Shown one piece after another: positions 1 to 6,240 of a stretch of DNA of 9,226 nucleotides. The DNA is taken from contig DEBC01000087.1 of NCBI GenBank assembly GCA_002348365.1, forward strand, positions 1 through 9,226. Direction: 5' to 3'. A program made the translations under genes and the position numbers. Each line of letters begins with the position of its first letter. Within the stretch, counting starts at the first letter, position 1. Below the pieces are notes generated by a model. The model searched no databases. It worked only from the letters and a program-made list of their open reading frames with translations, and was not told where the DNA came from. Origin of the DNA: Alphaproteobacteria bacterium UBA2966 (GTDB lineage: Bacteria; Pseudomonadota; Alphaproteobacteria; UBA2966).

Positions 1-711
1 CGACCCCATATAGGAGACGATTTGAGAGTTCAGGAACCGTGTCATGCTCTCGGTCAGCGTGACATCGATCTTACGTCCCTTACCCGTTCGCTGACGGTCA
101 TACAGCGCCGCTACCGCAGCAAACGCCGTGTCTGTTCCGGCCAACATGTCGGCCGCCGGCGTCCCGACCTTTTGCGGATCGTTCTCGGCCTCGCCGGTGA
201 GATCCATGATCCCGCTGTGGCCCTCAGCGATAAGGTCATAGCAAACCATTTCCTTGCGCTCACCCGTCAGGCCAAATCCGGTCAGCGCCAAATAGATCAG
301 GTCTGGTTTCACCGCCGAAAGCGACTCGTAGTCAGTCTTGAGCTTGGATTGCACGCGTGGCACCTGGTTGGTCACGACGACATCGCACTCTCGCAGCAAA
401 GCGAGAAGGACGGCGTAACCACGCTCTTGGCTGTAGTCCAACGTAACGCTCTGCTTGTTGCGATTGACCGACAGGAACCACAGTGAATCGCCATCCAGAA
501 ACGGTGGGCCCCAGTATCGCGTATCGTCTCCCCTACCAGGCCGCTCCACCTTGATAACCTGTGCGCCCCAGTCGGCGAGCTGCATCGTTGCATAGGGCCC
601 CGCAATCGAGGTCGTCAGGTCCAGCACCCTCACATCCGAAAGCAGGTCGAACCCCTGTCCGCACCGAACCGCTGGGAGGTCAGGCAACATGTCCTTGGCT
701 CTATCGTCCAT
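1..711 (-). CDS. CoA-transferase family III (CaiB/BaiF type), C-terminus beyond window edge
   Basis: Family III CoA-transferases move CoA from one acyl-CoA to another carboxylic acid in the cytoplasm, through an aspartyl-CoA anhydride intermediate. Reading the minus strand from ATG at 711 gives 237 uninterrupted residues up to the window edge; family members are about 380-410 residues, so roughly the last 40% is missing. Visible family signatures are DLTTSIAGPYATMQLADWGA (31-50), QVIKVERPGRGDDTRYWGPP (51-70), SVNRNKQSV (81-89), LTGFG (143-147) and GTPAADMLAG (183-192), followed by R-Q-R-T-G-K-G (207-212). Asp188 in that segment is the expected catalytic aspartate. An in-frame TAG lies four codons upstream (721-723), so 711 is the first possible ATG; the ribosome binding site is weak (CTGGAAAT). 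It is divergent from the amidohydrolase-like gene with a 59 bp gap. The family is certain; the acyl substrate and CoA donor cannot be read. Confidence 0.93.
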   Translation of the reverse strand, partial: MDDRAKDMLPDLPAVRCGQGFDLLSDVRVLDLTTSIAGPYATMQLADWGAQVIKVERPGRGDDTRYWGPPFLDGDSLWFLSVNRNKQSVTLDYSQERGYAVLLALLRECDVVVTNQVPRVQSKLKTDYESLSAVKPDLIYLALTGFGLTGERKEMVCYDLIAEGHSGIMDLTGEAENDPQKVGTPAADMLAGTDTAFAAVAALYDRQRTGKGRKIDVTLTESMTRFLNSQIVSYMGS

Positions 712-756
712 ATTTCCAGTCTATCATTGTGGCCCGCCCGATTTGCTCTTGCCCCT

Positions 757-763
757 GAAGGAG
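757..763 (+). promoter_or_regulatory. Ribosome binding site deciding the amidohydrolase-like start
   Basis: GAAGGAG lies 7 nt before ATG 771 and only 4 nt before the in-frame TTG at 768. The spacing favours the ATG, removing one residue from the longest reading frame. Confidence 0.75.
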
Positions 764-770
764 CCAATTG

Positions 771-1610
771 ATGATCATTGATTTTCGCCTACGACCACCG
801 ATCAAGGAATATGCGGAAACACAAATGTTCGCGCTGGACACCATCGAGGTGCATGCCAGGCTGTTTGGCACGATCCCCCCAGATGGTCCTCCGTCGGCAC
901 GAGAGCGCTCCGTGCAGGCCCTCATCTCCGAGATGGATGAAGCGGGTGTATCCGTCGGGGTTTCATGCGGCCGGCACCGACCCGGCACCGAAATCCCGAA
1001 TAGTGCCTTGAAGCGCCTCGCAGACGAGTATCCTGGCCGCTTCGTCCCTCTCGCTTCGGTTGACGTGCTCGATGCAGTCCGAGCAAAGGAGATGATCGAC
1101 GAAGGGGTGGGCGACTACGATTTCCCGGGCATTCATATTGATCTCGGGGTCCTCGGGATAGCGCCAGATGATCCTCGGATGGCGCCCATTTACGATCATT
1201 GCGACAGGCTTGATGCGATTGTCGCTATCAACACCAGCGCTTTCGGCGCGCAAGAGCAAAGCCTCTGCAACCCTGAATCGCTCGATCGAGCGGCACGTGA
1301 CTTTCCAAATGTCAATTTCGTCAGCAGCCACGGTTCATACCCTTACGTGCTACAGATCGTCGGAGTCGCGGCCAAGCGACCCAATGTCTACATCTCGCCT
1401 GATGTGTATATGAGCAACATGCCCGGCGGGCACATGTACGTTGAGGCGGCGAACTCGTTTCTGCAGGACAAAGTCCTCTTCGGTAGCGCTTACCCCTATT
1501 CGTCGGTCAGCGATATCGTGTCGCGTTACAAGAAGCTTCCCTTATCAGAAGAAGCACTGGAGAAGATTTTCTGGCGCAACGCCCACCGTCTTCTGAATTT
1601 GGGAGACTGA
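771..1610 (+). CDS. Amidohydrolase-2-fold protein with degenerate metal site
   Basis: A 279-residue protein of the amidohydrolase-related TIM-barrel family (PF04909 type: hydrolases, decarboxylases and lactonases). The overall pattern fits: an N-terminal beta strand MIIDFRLRPP (1-10), a block of the GVSVGVSCG type (59-67), FPGIHIDLGVLGI (118-130) with PRMAPIYDHCDRLDAIVAIN (135-154), VSSHGSYPYV (184-193), VLFGSAYPY (235-243) and a C-terminal IFWRNAHRLL (266-275). The metal ligands are mostly absent. The usual D-x-H-x-H is D4-F-R-L-R8, the usual His of the HTG strand is Asn154, and the usual Asp of GSDYP is Ala240; only His187 remains. It may use a different chemistry or have lost catalysis. 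ATG at 771 was chosen over TTG at 768 because GAAGGAG (757-763) sits 7 nt from the ATG. It lies 30 bp before the dehydrogenase gene, probably in one transcript. Confidence 0.82.
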   Translation: MIIDFRLRPPIKEYAETQMFALDTIEVHARLFGTIPPDGPPSARERSVQALISEMDEAGVSVGVSCGRHRPGTEIPNSALKRLADEYPGRFVPLASVDVLDAVRAKEMIDEGVGDYDFPGIHIDLGVLGIAPDDPRMAPIYDHCDRLDAIVAINTSAFGAQEQSLCNPESLDRAARDFPNVNFVSSHGSYPYVLQIVGVAAKRPNVYISPDVYMSNMPGGHMYVEAANSFLQDKVLFGSAYPYSSVSDIVSRYKKLPLSEEALEKIFWRNAHRLLNLGD

Positions 1611-1640
1611 GCAGGCCGCTCTTGAGAAAGGTATGACTTC

Positions 1641-2402
1641 ATGAACATTCGGGGCACACGCGCACTGATCACTGGTGGTTGCGGCGGTATCGGACTGGCT
1701 ATTGCAAACCGGTTCCTGGAGCACAACAAAAACGTCATCCTCTGCGACATCAACACTGCGGCAGGAGATGAGCTCGCAAACACCGATAGCCGTGTCTCGA
1801 CAATCCAGTGCGACCTATCGGACGCCACGCAAATCGATGACAAACTGGGTGGTCTATTTCAGTCGGATGAGGCACCGGAAATTCTCTGTAACAATGTTGC
1901 CATATGTCCGCGCCTGGATGACGAGGGTAACCGGCTAACCACACTGACGATCCCCCTGGCACAGTGGGAAGCGGTGATTGCGACCAATCTCACGTCCTAC
2001 TTTTACTGTTCGCAACTTGCCATACCCCGAATGATCGATCGCGGATACGGCCGGATCATCAATACCGCATCCATCGCAGCTCGCGCCGGCAGTTTTGCAT
2101 CGCAATGTCACTACGTCGCGTCGAAAGCCGGCGTACTCGGTCTGACCAAGGCGTTGAGCCGGGAACTCGCTCCTCACGGCATCACAATTAACGCGGTTAA
2201 CCCCTCGCGCGTCCCGACAGCTTTCACGCACGAACCCGGCTGGGAAGAGCTCAACGAGAAGTATGTTCAAAGTGTACCGATTGGCCGCATGGCCGATCCC
2301 GACGATATCGCAAAGACCGTGATCTTCCTCGCGTCGGATCATGCAGACTTCATGACCGGGACCGCTCTCGAAGTGAACGGCGGCACCTACGTCGGGCCAT
2401 AA
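1641..2402 (+). CDS. Short-chain dehydrogenase/reductase (classical SDR)
   Basis: A 253-residue classical SDR, the usual length for the family; it should be a cytoplasmic NAD(P)-dependent oxidoreductase acting on an alcohol or ketone. The Rossmann nucleotide motif is TGGCGGIG (11-18). Asp36 at the end of beta-2 (ILCDIN, 33-38) suggests NAD(H) rather than NADP(H). Other landmarks are CDLSD (57-61), the NNAG position written NNVAI (84-88), Asn116, Ser144 in NTASIAA, and the catalytic Tyr158 and Lys162 of YVASK. NPSRVPT (187-193) follows, and a typical C-terminal block DDIAKTVIFLAS with EVNGG (244-248). The start ATG has AGAAAGG (1625-1631) 9 nt upstream. It probably forms a two-gene unit with the amidohydrolase-like gene, so a shared substrate pathway is plausible. 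The replacement of Ala-Gly by Val-Ala in the NNAG motif is unusual. The substrate is unknown. Confidence 0.93.
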   Translation: MNIRGTRALITGGCGGIGLAIANRFLEHNKNVILCDINTAAGDELANTDSRVSTIQCDLSDATQIDDKLGGLFQSDEAPEILCNNVAICPRLDDEGNRLTTLTIPLAQWEAVIATNLTSYFYCSQLAIPRMIDRGYGRIINTASIAARAGSFASQCHYVASKAGVLGLTKALSRELAPHGITINAVNPSRVPTAFTHEPGWEELNEKYVQSVPIGRMADPDDIAKTVIFLASDHADFMTGTALEVNGGTYVGP

Positions 2403-2452
2403 ACATGAAGACACCTACTGGGATCGGAATTGAGATCCGAGGGGACTAATTC

Positions 2453-3457
2453 TTAACCGTTGTAAAATGGCCTTCCCGAGTCTCGGAACCAGAGACGGAT
2501 GAGGTGGCGCCGTCGCTCCGGCTCCGGCCAATCCTTGAACGCCGTGCGCCGGTGACCGAGCTTGCGGTTGTTGAGGATCTGGATCTGGCCGGGCTCGAAT
2601 TGGAAGTCGCGACACATGCCCGGTCGGTCGAGGGTCGCCGCAACAAACTCCACCGCCTCACGGCCGAGGTCGTCAATCGACTCGCCGGCAACGTCGTGAC
2701 CGCCCAGGATCAAGCGCGTGGAAAAACGCGTCGCGATGGCCTTGCCGTCGTAGCGGAACACCGGCCAAGAGTTGGCGTGCTGAGGATCATCGGGCGCGTG
2801 TTCATGTTGCCGGTCGAACCAGAACGGCTGATAGAGCCGCTCAAGCAGGTCAGGACGCTCCTGCAACAGCTGGTTGTGAATGGTCTGGAAGCTTGCTACC
2901 CCACTAAGGCCTCCCTCCATTGCCGGACGGATGCAGAAGAGCCCGACGTAGTCCGGCGGCAAGTTGAAGCTGTTATCGACATGGAAAGTCTGGCCAGCAT
3001 TTGTCGTTGACGAGCGCACTCCGTTACCCGGCGTCATCTCCCGGCCGGTGTCGCGCACGTCGTAAATCATGGTACCGTCCCACTTCTGGGCAACGGTTCG
3101 CGCCACCATGTTGCCCAGCAGCCAATAGAGCTTGATTGCCGTCTCCGGCCTCATTTCTTCAACCGGTAGCCGGTCAATGATGGCGAAGCCTACGCCGTCG
3201 CCCAAGCTAGCCCGCACAGATGCCATCAACGCTTGGCAGGACGATAGATCAAAGTCCGCATGCGTGAGAACTGTCGTGGGAAGGGGGTTTTCCTCCACTG
3301 CTTTCGCCACTTCCCGCAACTCGTCAAGGCAGGCGTCCGTCACGGAGAAGCGGCCTGCATCCTGGGGCAACGACTTGTCCGTCCAGGCGGCCGGACCGGC
3401 ATCTATCTCGCGCAGCATCGGAGGCATGTCGGCCTCCGTCATGTTGTTCAACGCCAT
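2453..3457 (-). CDS. TauD/TfdA-family Fe(II)/2-oxoglutarate dioxygenase (first copy)
   Basis: A 334-residue protein of the TauD/TfdA family (PF02668), whose members couple 2-oxoglutarate decarboxylation to hydroxylation of a substrate such as taurine, aryloxyacetates or betaines. The iron site is His159 and Asp161 in TFHVDNSFNLPP (157-168) and His302 in LNNRKLGHRRTAF. Arg321 in RRRHLIRLWFR is the expected 2-oxoglutarate anchor. The WPEPERRRHL segment before it is typical of a TauD subgroup distinct from TauD itself. ATG at 3457 is preferred to the in-frame TTG at 3523: it has GGGAAGGG 7 nt upstream, and a TATAAT hexamer (3491-3496) sits inside the extension. The 3' end faces the dehydrogenase gene 50 bp away; the 5' end faces the carboxylase gene across 121 bp. 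The substrate cannot be assigned. It is clearly different from the second TauD-like protein and is not a recent duplicate. Confidence 0.92.
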   Translation of the reverse strand: MALNNMTEADMPPMLREIDAGPAAWTDKSLPQDAGRFSVTDACLDELREVAKAVEENPLPTTVLTHADFDLSSCQALMASVRASLGDGVGFAIIDRLPVEEMRPETAIKLYWLLGNMVARTVAQKWDGTMIYDVRDTGREMTPGNGVRSSTTNAGQTFHVDNSFNLPPDYVGLFCIRPAMEGGLSGVASFQTIHNQLLQERPDLLERLYQPFWFDRQHEHAPDDPQHANSWPVFRYDGKAIATRFSTRLILGGHDVAGESIDDLGREAVEFVAATLDRPGMCRDFQFEPGQIQILNNRKLGHRRTAFKDWPEPERRRHLIRLWFRDSGRPFYNG

Positions 3458-3490
3458 TGTCCCACCCTTCCCGGTTGCAGCTGGCACCCA

Positions 3491-3496
3491 ATTATA
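3491..3496 (-). promoter_or_regulatory. Candidate -10 hexamer for the first TauD-like gene
   Basis: The minus strand reads TATAAT exactly, placing a transcription start near 3484, about 27 nt before ATG 3457. The best -35 candidate upstream (TTGTCA, 3518-3523) is 21 nt away, longer than the ideal 17, so the promoter may be weak or need an activator. Its position inside the TTG-initiated reading frame argues for the ATG start. Confidence 0.45.
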
Positions 3497-3578
3497 ACCA
3501 GTTTTGCTGTCACGATTTGACAAACTGCCGAAAATTGCCTCCTTGTCGGTCTAACAAGCTACCCGGAGCATGAGTTAA

Positions 3579-5117
3579 ATGCCTCACGAGAAAGCCCTGA
3601 AGGAACTCAAGAAGCGTCGCGCCAAAGCCCATGAGATGGGCGGTGCCGACAAGCTCGCCAAGCGTAAAGCGCAAGGCGTCCTCAACGCGCGCGAGCGCAT
3701 CGACCATATTGCCGATCCCGGCAGCTTCACAGAATCCGGCCTGCTCGCGCGCTCCAACCGCCCCGAGGCACGCGAGCGAACGCCGGCCGACGGCAAGGTG
3801 ACAGGCTTCTGCAGCATCGACGGGCGTCGGGTAGCCATCGCCTCCAACGACTTCACGGTGCTCGGCGCTTCCAGCGCCGTCACCAATCAGAAGAAGTTCC
3901 GCCACATCAAGGACGTCGCCGCCAAGCGTGGCATGCCGCTGGTCTTCATCGGAGAATCCTCGGGTGCCCGTATGCCGGACAGAATGGGCGCCTCCGGCCG
4001 CGCCATCATCGGTCAGGATCCCCACGAATATCGTCGACTGCGCGAAACACCCTGGGCCGCCGCCCAGCTCGGCGATTGCTACGGTTCATCCACCTGGTAC
4101 GCCTGCATGTCGGACTTCGTAGTGATGCGCAAGGGCGCGACCATGGCAGTGGCCAGCTCTCGGGTGACGTCGCTCGCCATCAACCAACCCATCGACAAGG
4201 AGGAACTCGGTGGGTGGAAGCTGCTGACCGGTGTTAGCGGCCTCGTCGACCTCGCCGTTGACACAGACGAGGAGGCGCTCGATGCCGTCAAACGCTTCCT
4301 CTCCTATCTGCCCGGGCACCACAACGAGCCGCCTCCCGTGCACCCGGTTCCAAAAGGATCAAATTCAGCGGCGAAGAGTGTGCTCGACATCATGCCTGAA
4401 GAGCGTACGCGCGTTTACGATATGCGTAAGATCGTCACCGCGCTCGCCGACAAAGACAGCGTGTTCGAGCTCAAAGCGCGATACGGTCGCGCCGTCGTCA
4501 CCGCACTCACCCGTCTCGACGGCCATTCCGTAGGTTTCATCGCCAACAATCCGATGTTCAAGGGTGGGTCCCTCGACGCCGATGCCTGCAACAAGGCCAC
4601 TGCCTTCATGGTGTTGTGCGACAGTTTCAATATTCCGTTGATCATGCTGGTCGATGTCCCAGGCTTTCTGGTCGGCATCGACGGTGAGCGCAAGGGCGCG
4701 CCCGGGCGCATCATCAACTGGATGAACGCGCTATCGCTGATGACCGTACCTAAGATCAGCGTCATCGTGCGCAAGAGCTACGGCCAAGCCTACCTCAACA
4801 TGGGTGGTGGCCGGAACTCCGATGAGGTCGCGGTGTGGCCAACGGCCGACCTCGGCTTCATGGACCCGGAACTCGGCGTCAATGTCGTCTTCGGCATCAA
4901 GCGCGATGACGATCCGAAGGAATTCGAGAAACGCGTCGCCGAGCTCGCGCAGGATTCAGAAGCCTGGGATCTCGCCGAACTGTACGAGACTCAGGACGTG
5001 ATCGATCCTCGCGAGACCCGTGATTGGCTCATCAAGATGCTCGATATCCATCGCCAGCGGCTGACCGGCGGTGTTGGTGAACACCTGTTGCGTTCGTGGC
5101 CCACCAGCCTGGTCTGA
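3579..5117 (+). CDS. Acyl-CoA carboxylase, carboxyltransferase (beta) subunit
   Basis: A 512-residue carboxyltransferase, the usual size for beta subunits of propionyl-, methylcrotonyl- and related acyl-CoA carboxylases. These transfer carboxylate from carboxybiotin to an acyl-CoA in a cytoplasmic complex with a biotin carboxylase/carrier subunit. The N-terminal half shows LNARERIDHIADPGSFTE (35-52), VAIASNDFTVLGAS (85-98) and ESSGAR (126-131). The C-terminal half shows FIANNPMFKGGSLDADACNK (320-339), LVDVPGFLVG (357-366) and YGQAYLNMGGG (401-411). The usual YGGAY is YGQAY here, and the following block reads VWPTADLGFMDPE (419-431) where common PccB-type proteins have a WPTA..AVMG pattern, so it is a divergent clade. 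ATG 3579 follows GGAG (3565-3568) at 10 nt. No biotin carboxylase or biotin carrier gene lies in the window. The substrate is unassigned; calling it propionyl-CoA carboxylase would be a guess. Confidence 0.9.
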   Translation: MPHEKALKELKKRRAKAHEMGGADKLAKRKAQGVLNARERIDHIADPGSFTESGLLARSNRPEARERTPADGKVTGFCSIDGRRVAIASNDFTVLGASSAVTNQKKFRHIKDVAAKRGMPLVFIGESSGARMPDRMGASGRAIIGQDPHEYRRLRETPWAAAQLGDCYGSSTWYACMSDFVVMRKGATMAVASSRVTSLAINQPIDKEELGGWKLLTGVSGLVDLAVDTDEEALDAVKRFLSYLPGHHNEPPPVHPVPKGSNSAAKSVLDIMPEERTRVYDMRKIVTALADKDSVFELKARYGRAVVTALTRLDGHSVGFIANNPMFKGGSLDADACNKATAFMVLCDSFNIPLIMLVDVPGFLVGIDGERKGAPGRIINWMNALSLMTVPKISVIVRKSYGQAYLNMGGGRNSDEVAVWPTADLGFMDPELGVNVVFGIKRDDDPKEFEKRVAELAQDSEAWDLAELYETQDVIDPRETRDWLIKMLDIHRQRLTGGVGEHLLRSWPTSLV

Positions 5118-5152
5118 TTGCTAAGGCACAATCCTGGTATGCCGCAGACGGC

Positions 5153-6094
5153 CTAGAACGGCTTATCCCCGGAGATCGTCGTGCGTTGCATATGCCGGCG
5201 ATCCTTAGCGTGATCGTAGTCCTGAACGGCGTAATGCATGAGGCTGCGGTTGTCCCAAAACACCAGGTCATGAGGACGCCACTGGTGCCGGTAGATGAAT
5301 CGCGGATTGATCGTGTGTTTATAGATGAACTCGAGAATGGGACGGCTTTCCGCTTCCGTCATGCCCTCGAAGTAGAGTGCAAAACCCGGACTGACATACA
5401 GCGCCTTGCGGCCGGTCTCCGGATGAGTCCGTACCACCGGATGAACCACGGGCGGTGTCTTCTTTAACTCTTCGTCACTGAACGGCCGCGCATAGCCGAC
5501 TTGAGCCGAATAATGGCGCGCCTTGGCGAAATGATTCACCAACCTGAGGCCGCCGAGCAGTTCCTTCATGCCGTCCGAAAGAGCATCGTATGCCGCGACC
5601 TGATTCGCAAACATGGTGTCCCCACCGACCTCCGGAACTTCGATGGCATGCATGATCGAACCCAACGACGGCTTGGCCAAGTATTGCAAATCCGAGTGCC
5701 AATACTCGCCCACACCCGCCCGGCCGATGGTTTTGCCCTTCTTCCTGATGTTGGACAGCACGTATATCTCGGGGTGATCGGGCAGTAGATATTCAGCCAA
5801 CACATGATGCTCGAGCTTGCCGAAGCGCCGACTGAATGCGACGTGCTGGTCAGGCGAGATATCCTGATCTCTGAAGAGCAAGAGACTATGTTCGTTCAGA
5901 GCATCTCGCATCGCCGCGATCGTCCCGGGTGACTGCCGCTCTCGAAGATCGATTCCCAGAATCTCAGCGCCGAGCGCACTGGATGCCGGATGTATGTCCA
6001 GCTTGACCTTCGACTTTCGTGTCTTGCGGATTCGCGGCCGTGCCTTGGTCCGAGGCATTTTGCGCGGCTTTTCAAGGGCTTCGCTGATCGCCAT
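5153..6094 (-). CDS. TauD/TfdA-family Fe(II)/2-oxoglutarate dioxygenase with basic N-terminal tail (second copy)
   Basis: A 313-residue TauD/TfdA-family oxygenase closer to the classical TauD/TfdA pattern than the first copy. Landmarks are HPASSALGAEILGIDL (35-50), LLLFRDQ (71-77), and iron ligands His133 and Asp135 in EYWHSDLQY (130-138). Next come GGDTMFAN (157-164) and His287 in SLMHYAVQDY, with Arg304 in RRHMQRTTISGDKPF as the expected 2-oxoglutarate anchor. The catalytic set is complete. Residues 10-32 are unusually rich in Lys and Arg (KPRKMPRTKARPRIRKTRKS) and have no counterpart in typical members of about 280 residues. ATG 6094 was chosen because GAGG (6101-6104) sits 6 nt upstream and a promoter overlaps the alternative TTG at 6142. 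The gene is convergent with the carboxylase gene (35 bp gap) and divergent from the metallo-hydrolase gene (146 bp). The substrate is unknown. Confidence 0.93.
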   Translation of the reverse strand: MAISEALEKPRKMPRTKARPRIRKTRKSKVKLDIHPASSALGAEILGIDLRERQSPGTIAAMRDALNEHSLLLFRDQDISPDQHVAFSRRFGKLEHHVLAEYLLPDHPEIYVLSNIRKKGKTIGRAGVGEYWHSDLQYLAKPSLGSIMHAIEVPEVGGDTMFANQVAAYDALSDGMKELLGGLRLVNHFAKARHYSAQVGYARPFSDEELKKTPPVVHPVVRTHPETGRKALYVSPGFALYFEGMTEAESRPILEFIYKHTINPRFIYRHQWRPHDLVFWDNRSLMHYAVQDYDHAKDRRHMQRTTISGDKPF

Positions 6095-6127
6095 ATCGAT
6101 CCTCACGCCAATCTCATCTTGCCAATA

Positions 6128-6156
6128 AATATAGCCCGCCAACCGCGCGGTGTTCA
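6128..6156 (-). promoter_or_regulatory. Candidate sigma70-type promoter of the second TauD-like gene
   Basis: On the minus strand TGAACA (6151-6156) is separated by exactly 17 nt from TATATT (6128-6133). Four of six bases match the -35 consensus and five of six the -10. Transcription would start near 6121, about 27 nt before ATG 6094, with the GAGG ribosome binding site between. The promoter overlaps the in-frame TTG at 6142, which makes that upstream start unlikely. Confidence 0.5.
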
Positions 6157-6200
6157 GATGTTTCGGAGGTGTAGACCCCTCACCTATCTCTCACGGCGGC

Positions 6201-6209
6201 TGCTATGCT
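6201..6209 (+). promoter_or_regulatory. Possible extended -10 element for the metallo-hydrolase gene
   Basis: TGCTATGCT matches the extended -10 pattern TG-n-TATnnT and would start transcription about 25 nt before ATG 6241. No good -35 hexamer is visible 17 nt upstream, as is common for extended -10 promoters. This is weak evidence based on pattern and position only. Confidence 0.3.
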
Positions 6210-6228
6210 GCATCTGTAAGTCATACAT

Positions 6229-6234
6229 GGAGGT
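6229..6234 (+). promoter_or_regulatory. Strong ribosome binding site of the metallo-hydrolase gene
   Basis: GGAGGT lies 6 nt before ATG 6241, the best Shine-Dalgarno match in the window, and fixes the start codon. Confidence 0.8.
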
Positions 6235-6240
6235 GCGACG

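Noticed and set aside
22..486. 154-codon plus-strand open frame
   Set aside because: It lies antisense to the CoA-transferase, whose frame shows clear family motifs without interruption. The plus-strand translation has no recognisable domain and no ribosome binding site of note.
1935..2414. 159-codon minus-strand open frame over the dehydrogenase gene
   Set aside because: It is a shadow of the SDR frame, which has all catalytic motifs. The antisense product looks like no protein family I know.
2421..2440. Short inverted repeats (GGATC/GATCC or TCGGA/TCCGA) after the dehydrogenase gene
   Set aside because: The stems are only 5 bp, the alternatives overlap, and there is no following T-tract; not supportable as a terminator.
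2504..3010. 168-codon plus-strand open frame over the first TauD-like gene
   Set aside because: It is antisense to a gene with conserved iron-binding residues; long shadow frames are expected in GC-rich coding DNA.
3517..3522. Perfect TTGACA on the plus strand before the carboxylase gene
   Set aside because: No -10-like hexamer occurs 16-19 nt downstream (the region reads CTCCTTGTC), so I do not call a promoter.
3530..3539. GAAAATTGCC shared by the carboxylase and fliG upstream regions (also 8207-8216)
   Set aside because: Many identical 10-mers are expected by chance within 9 kb; two copies alone are not evidence of a shared operator.
3538..3544. AAGGAGG on the minus strand upstream of the first TauD-like frame
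   Set aside because: It is a strong Shine-Dalgarno-like string, but it lies 14 nt from the TTG at 3523, which is too far. It also lies upstream of the likely transcript start, so it is probably a decoy.
3510..4025. 171-codon minus-strand open frame over the carboxylase start
   Set aside because: It is antisense to the well-conserved N-terminal half of the carboxyltransferase and carries no motif of its own.
5141..5152. GCCG-CAGA-CGGC hairpin between the carboxylase and second TauD-like genes
   Set aside because: A 4 bp stem without a T-tract is too short to call a terminator.
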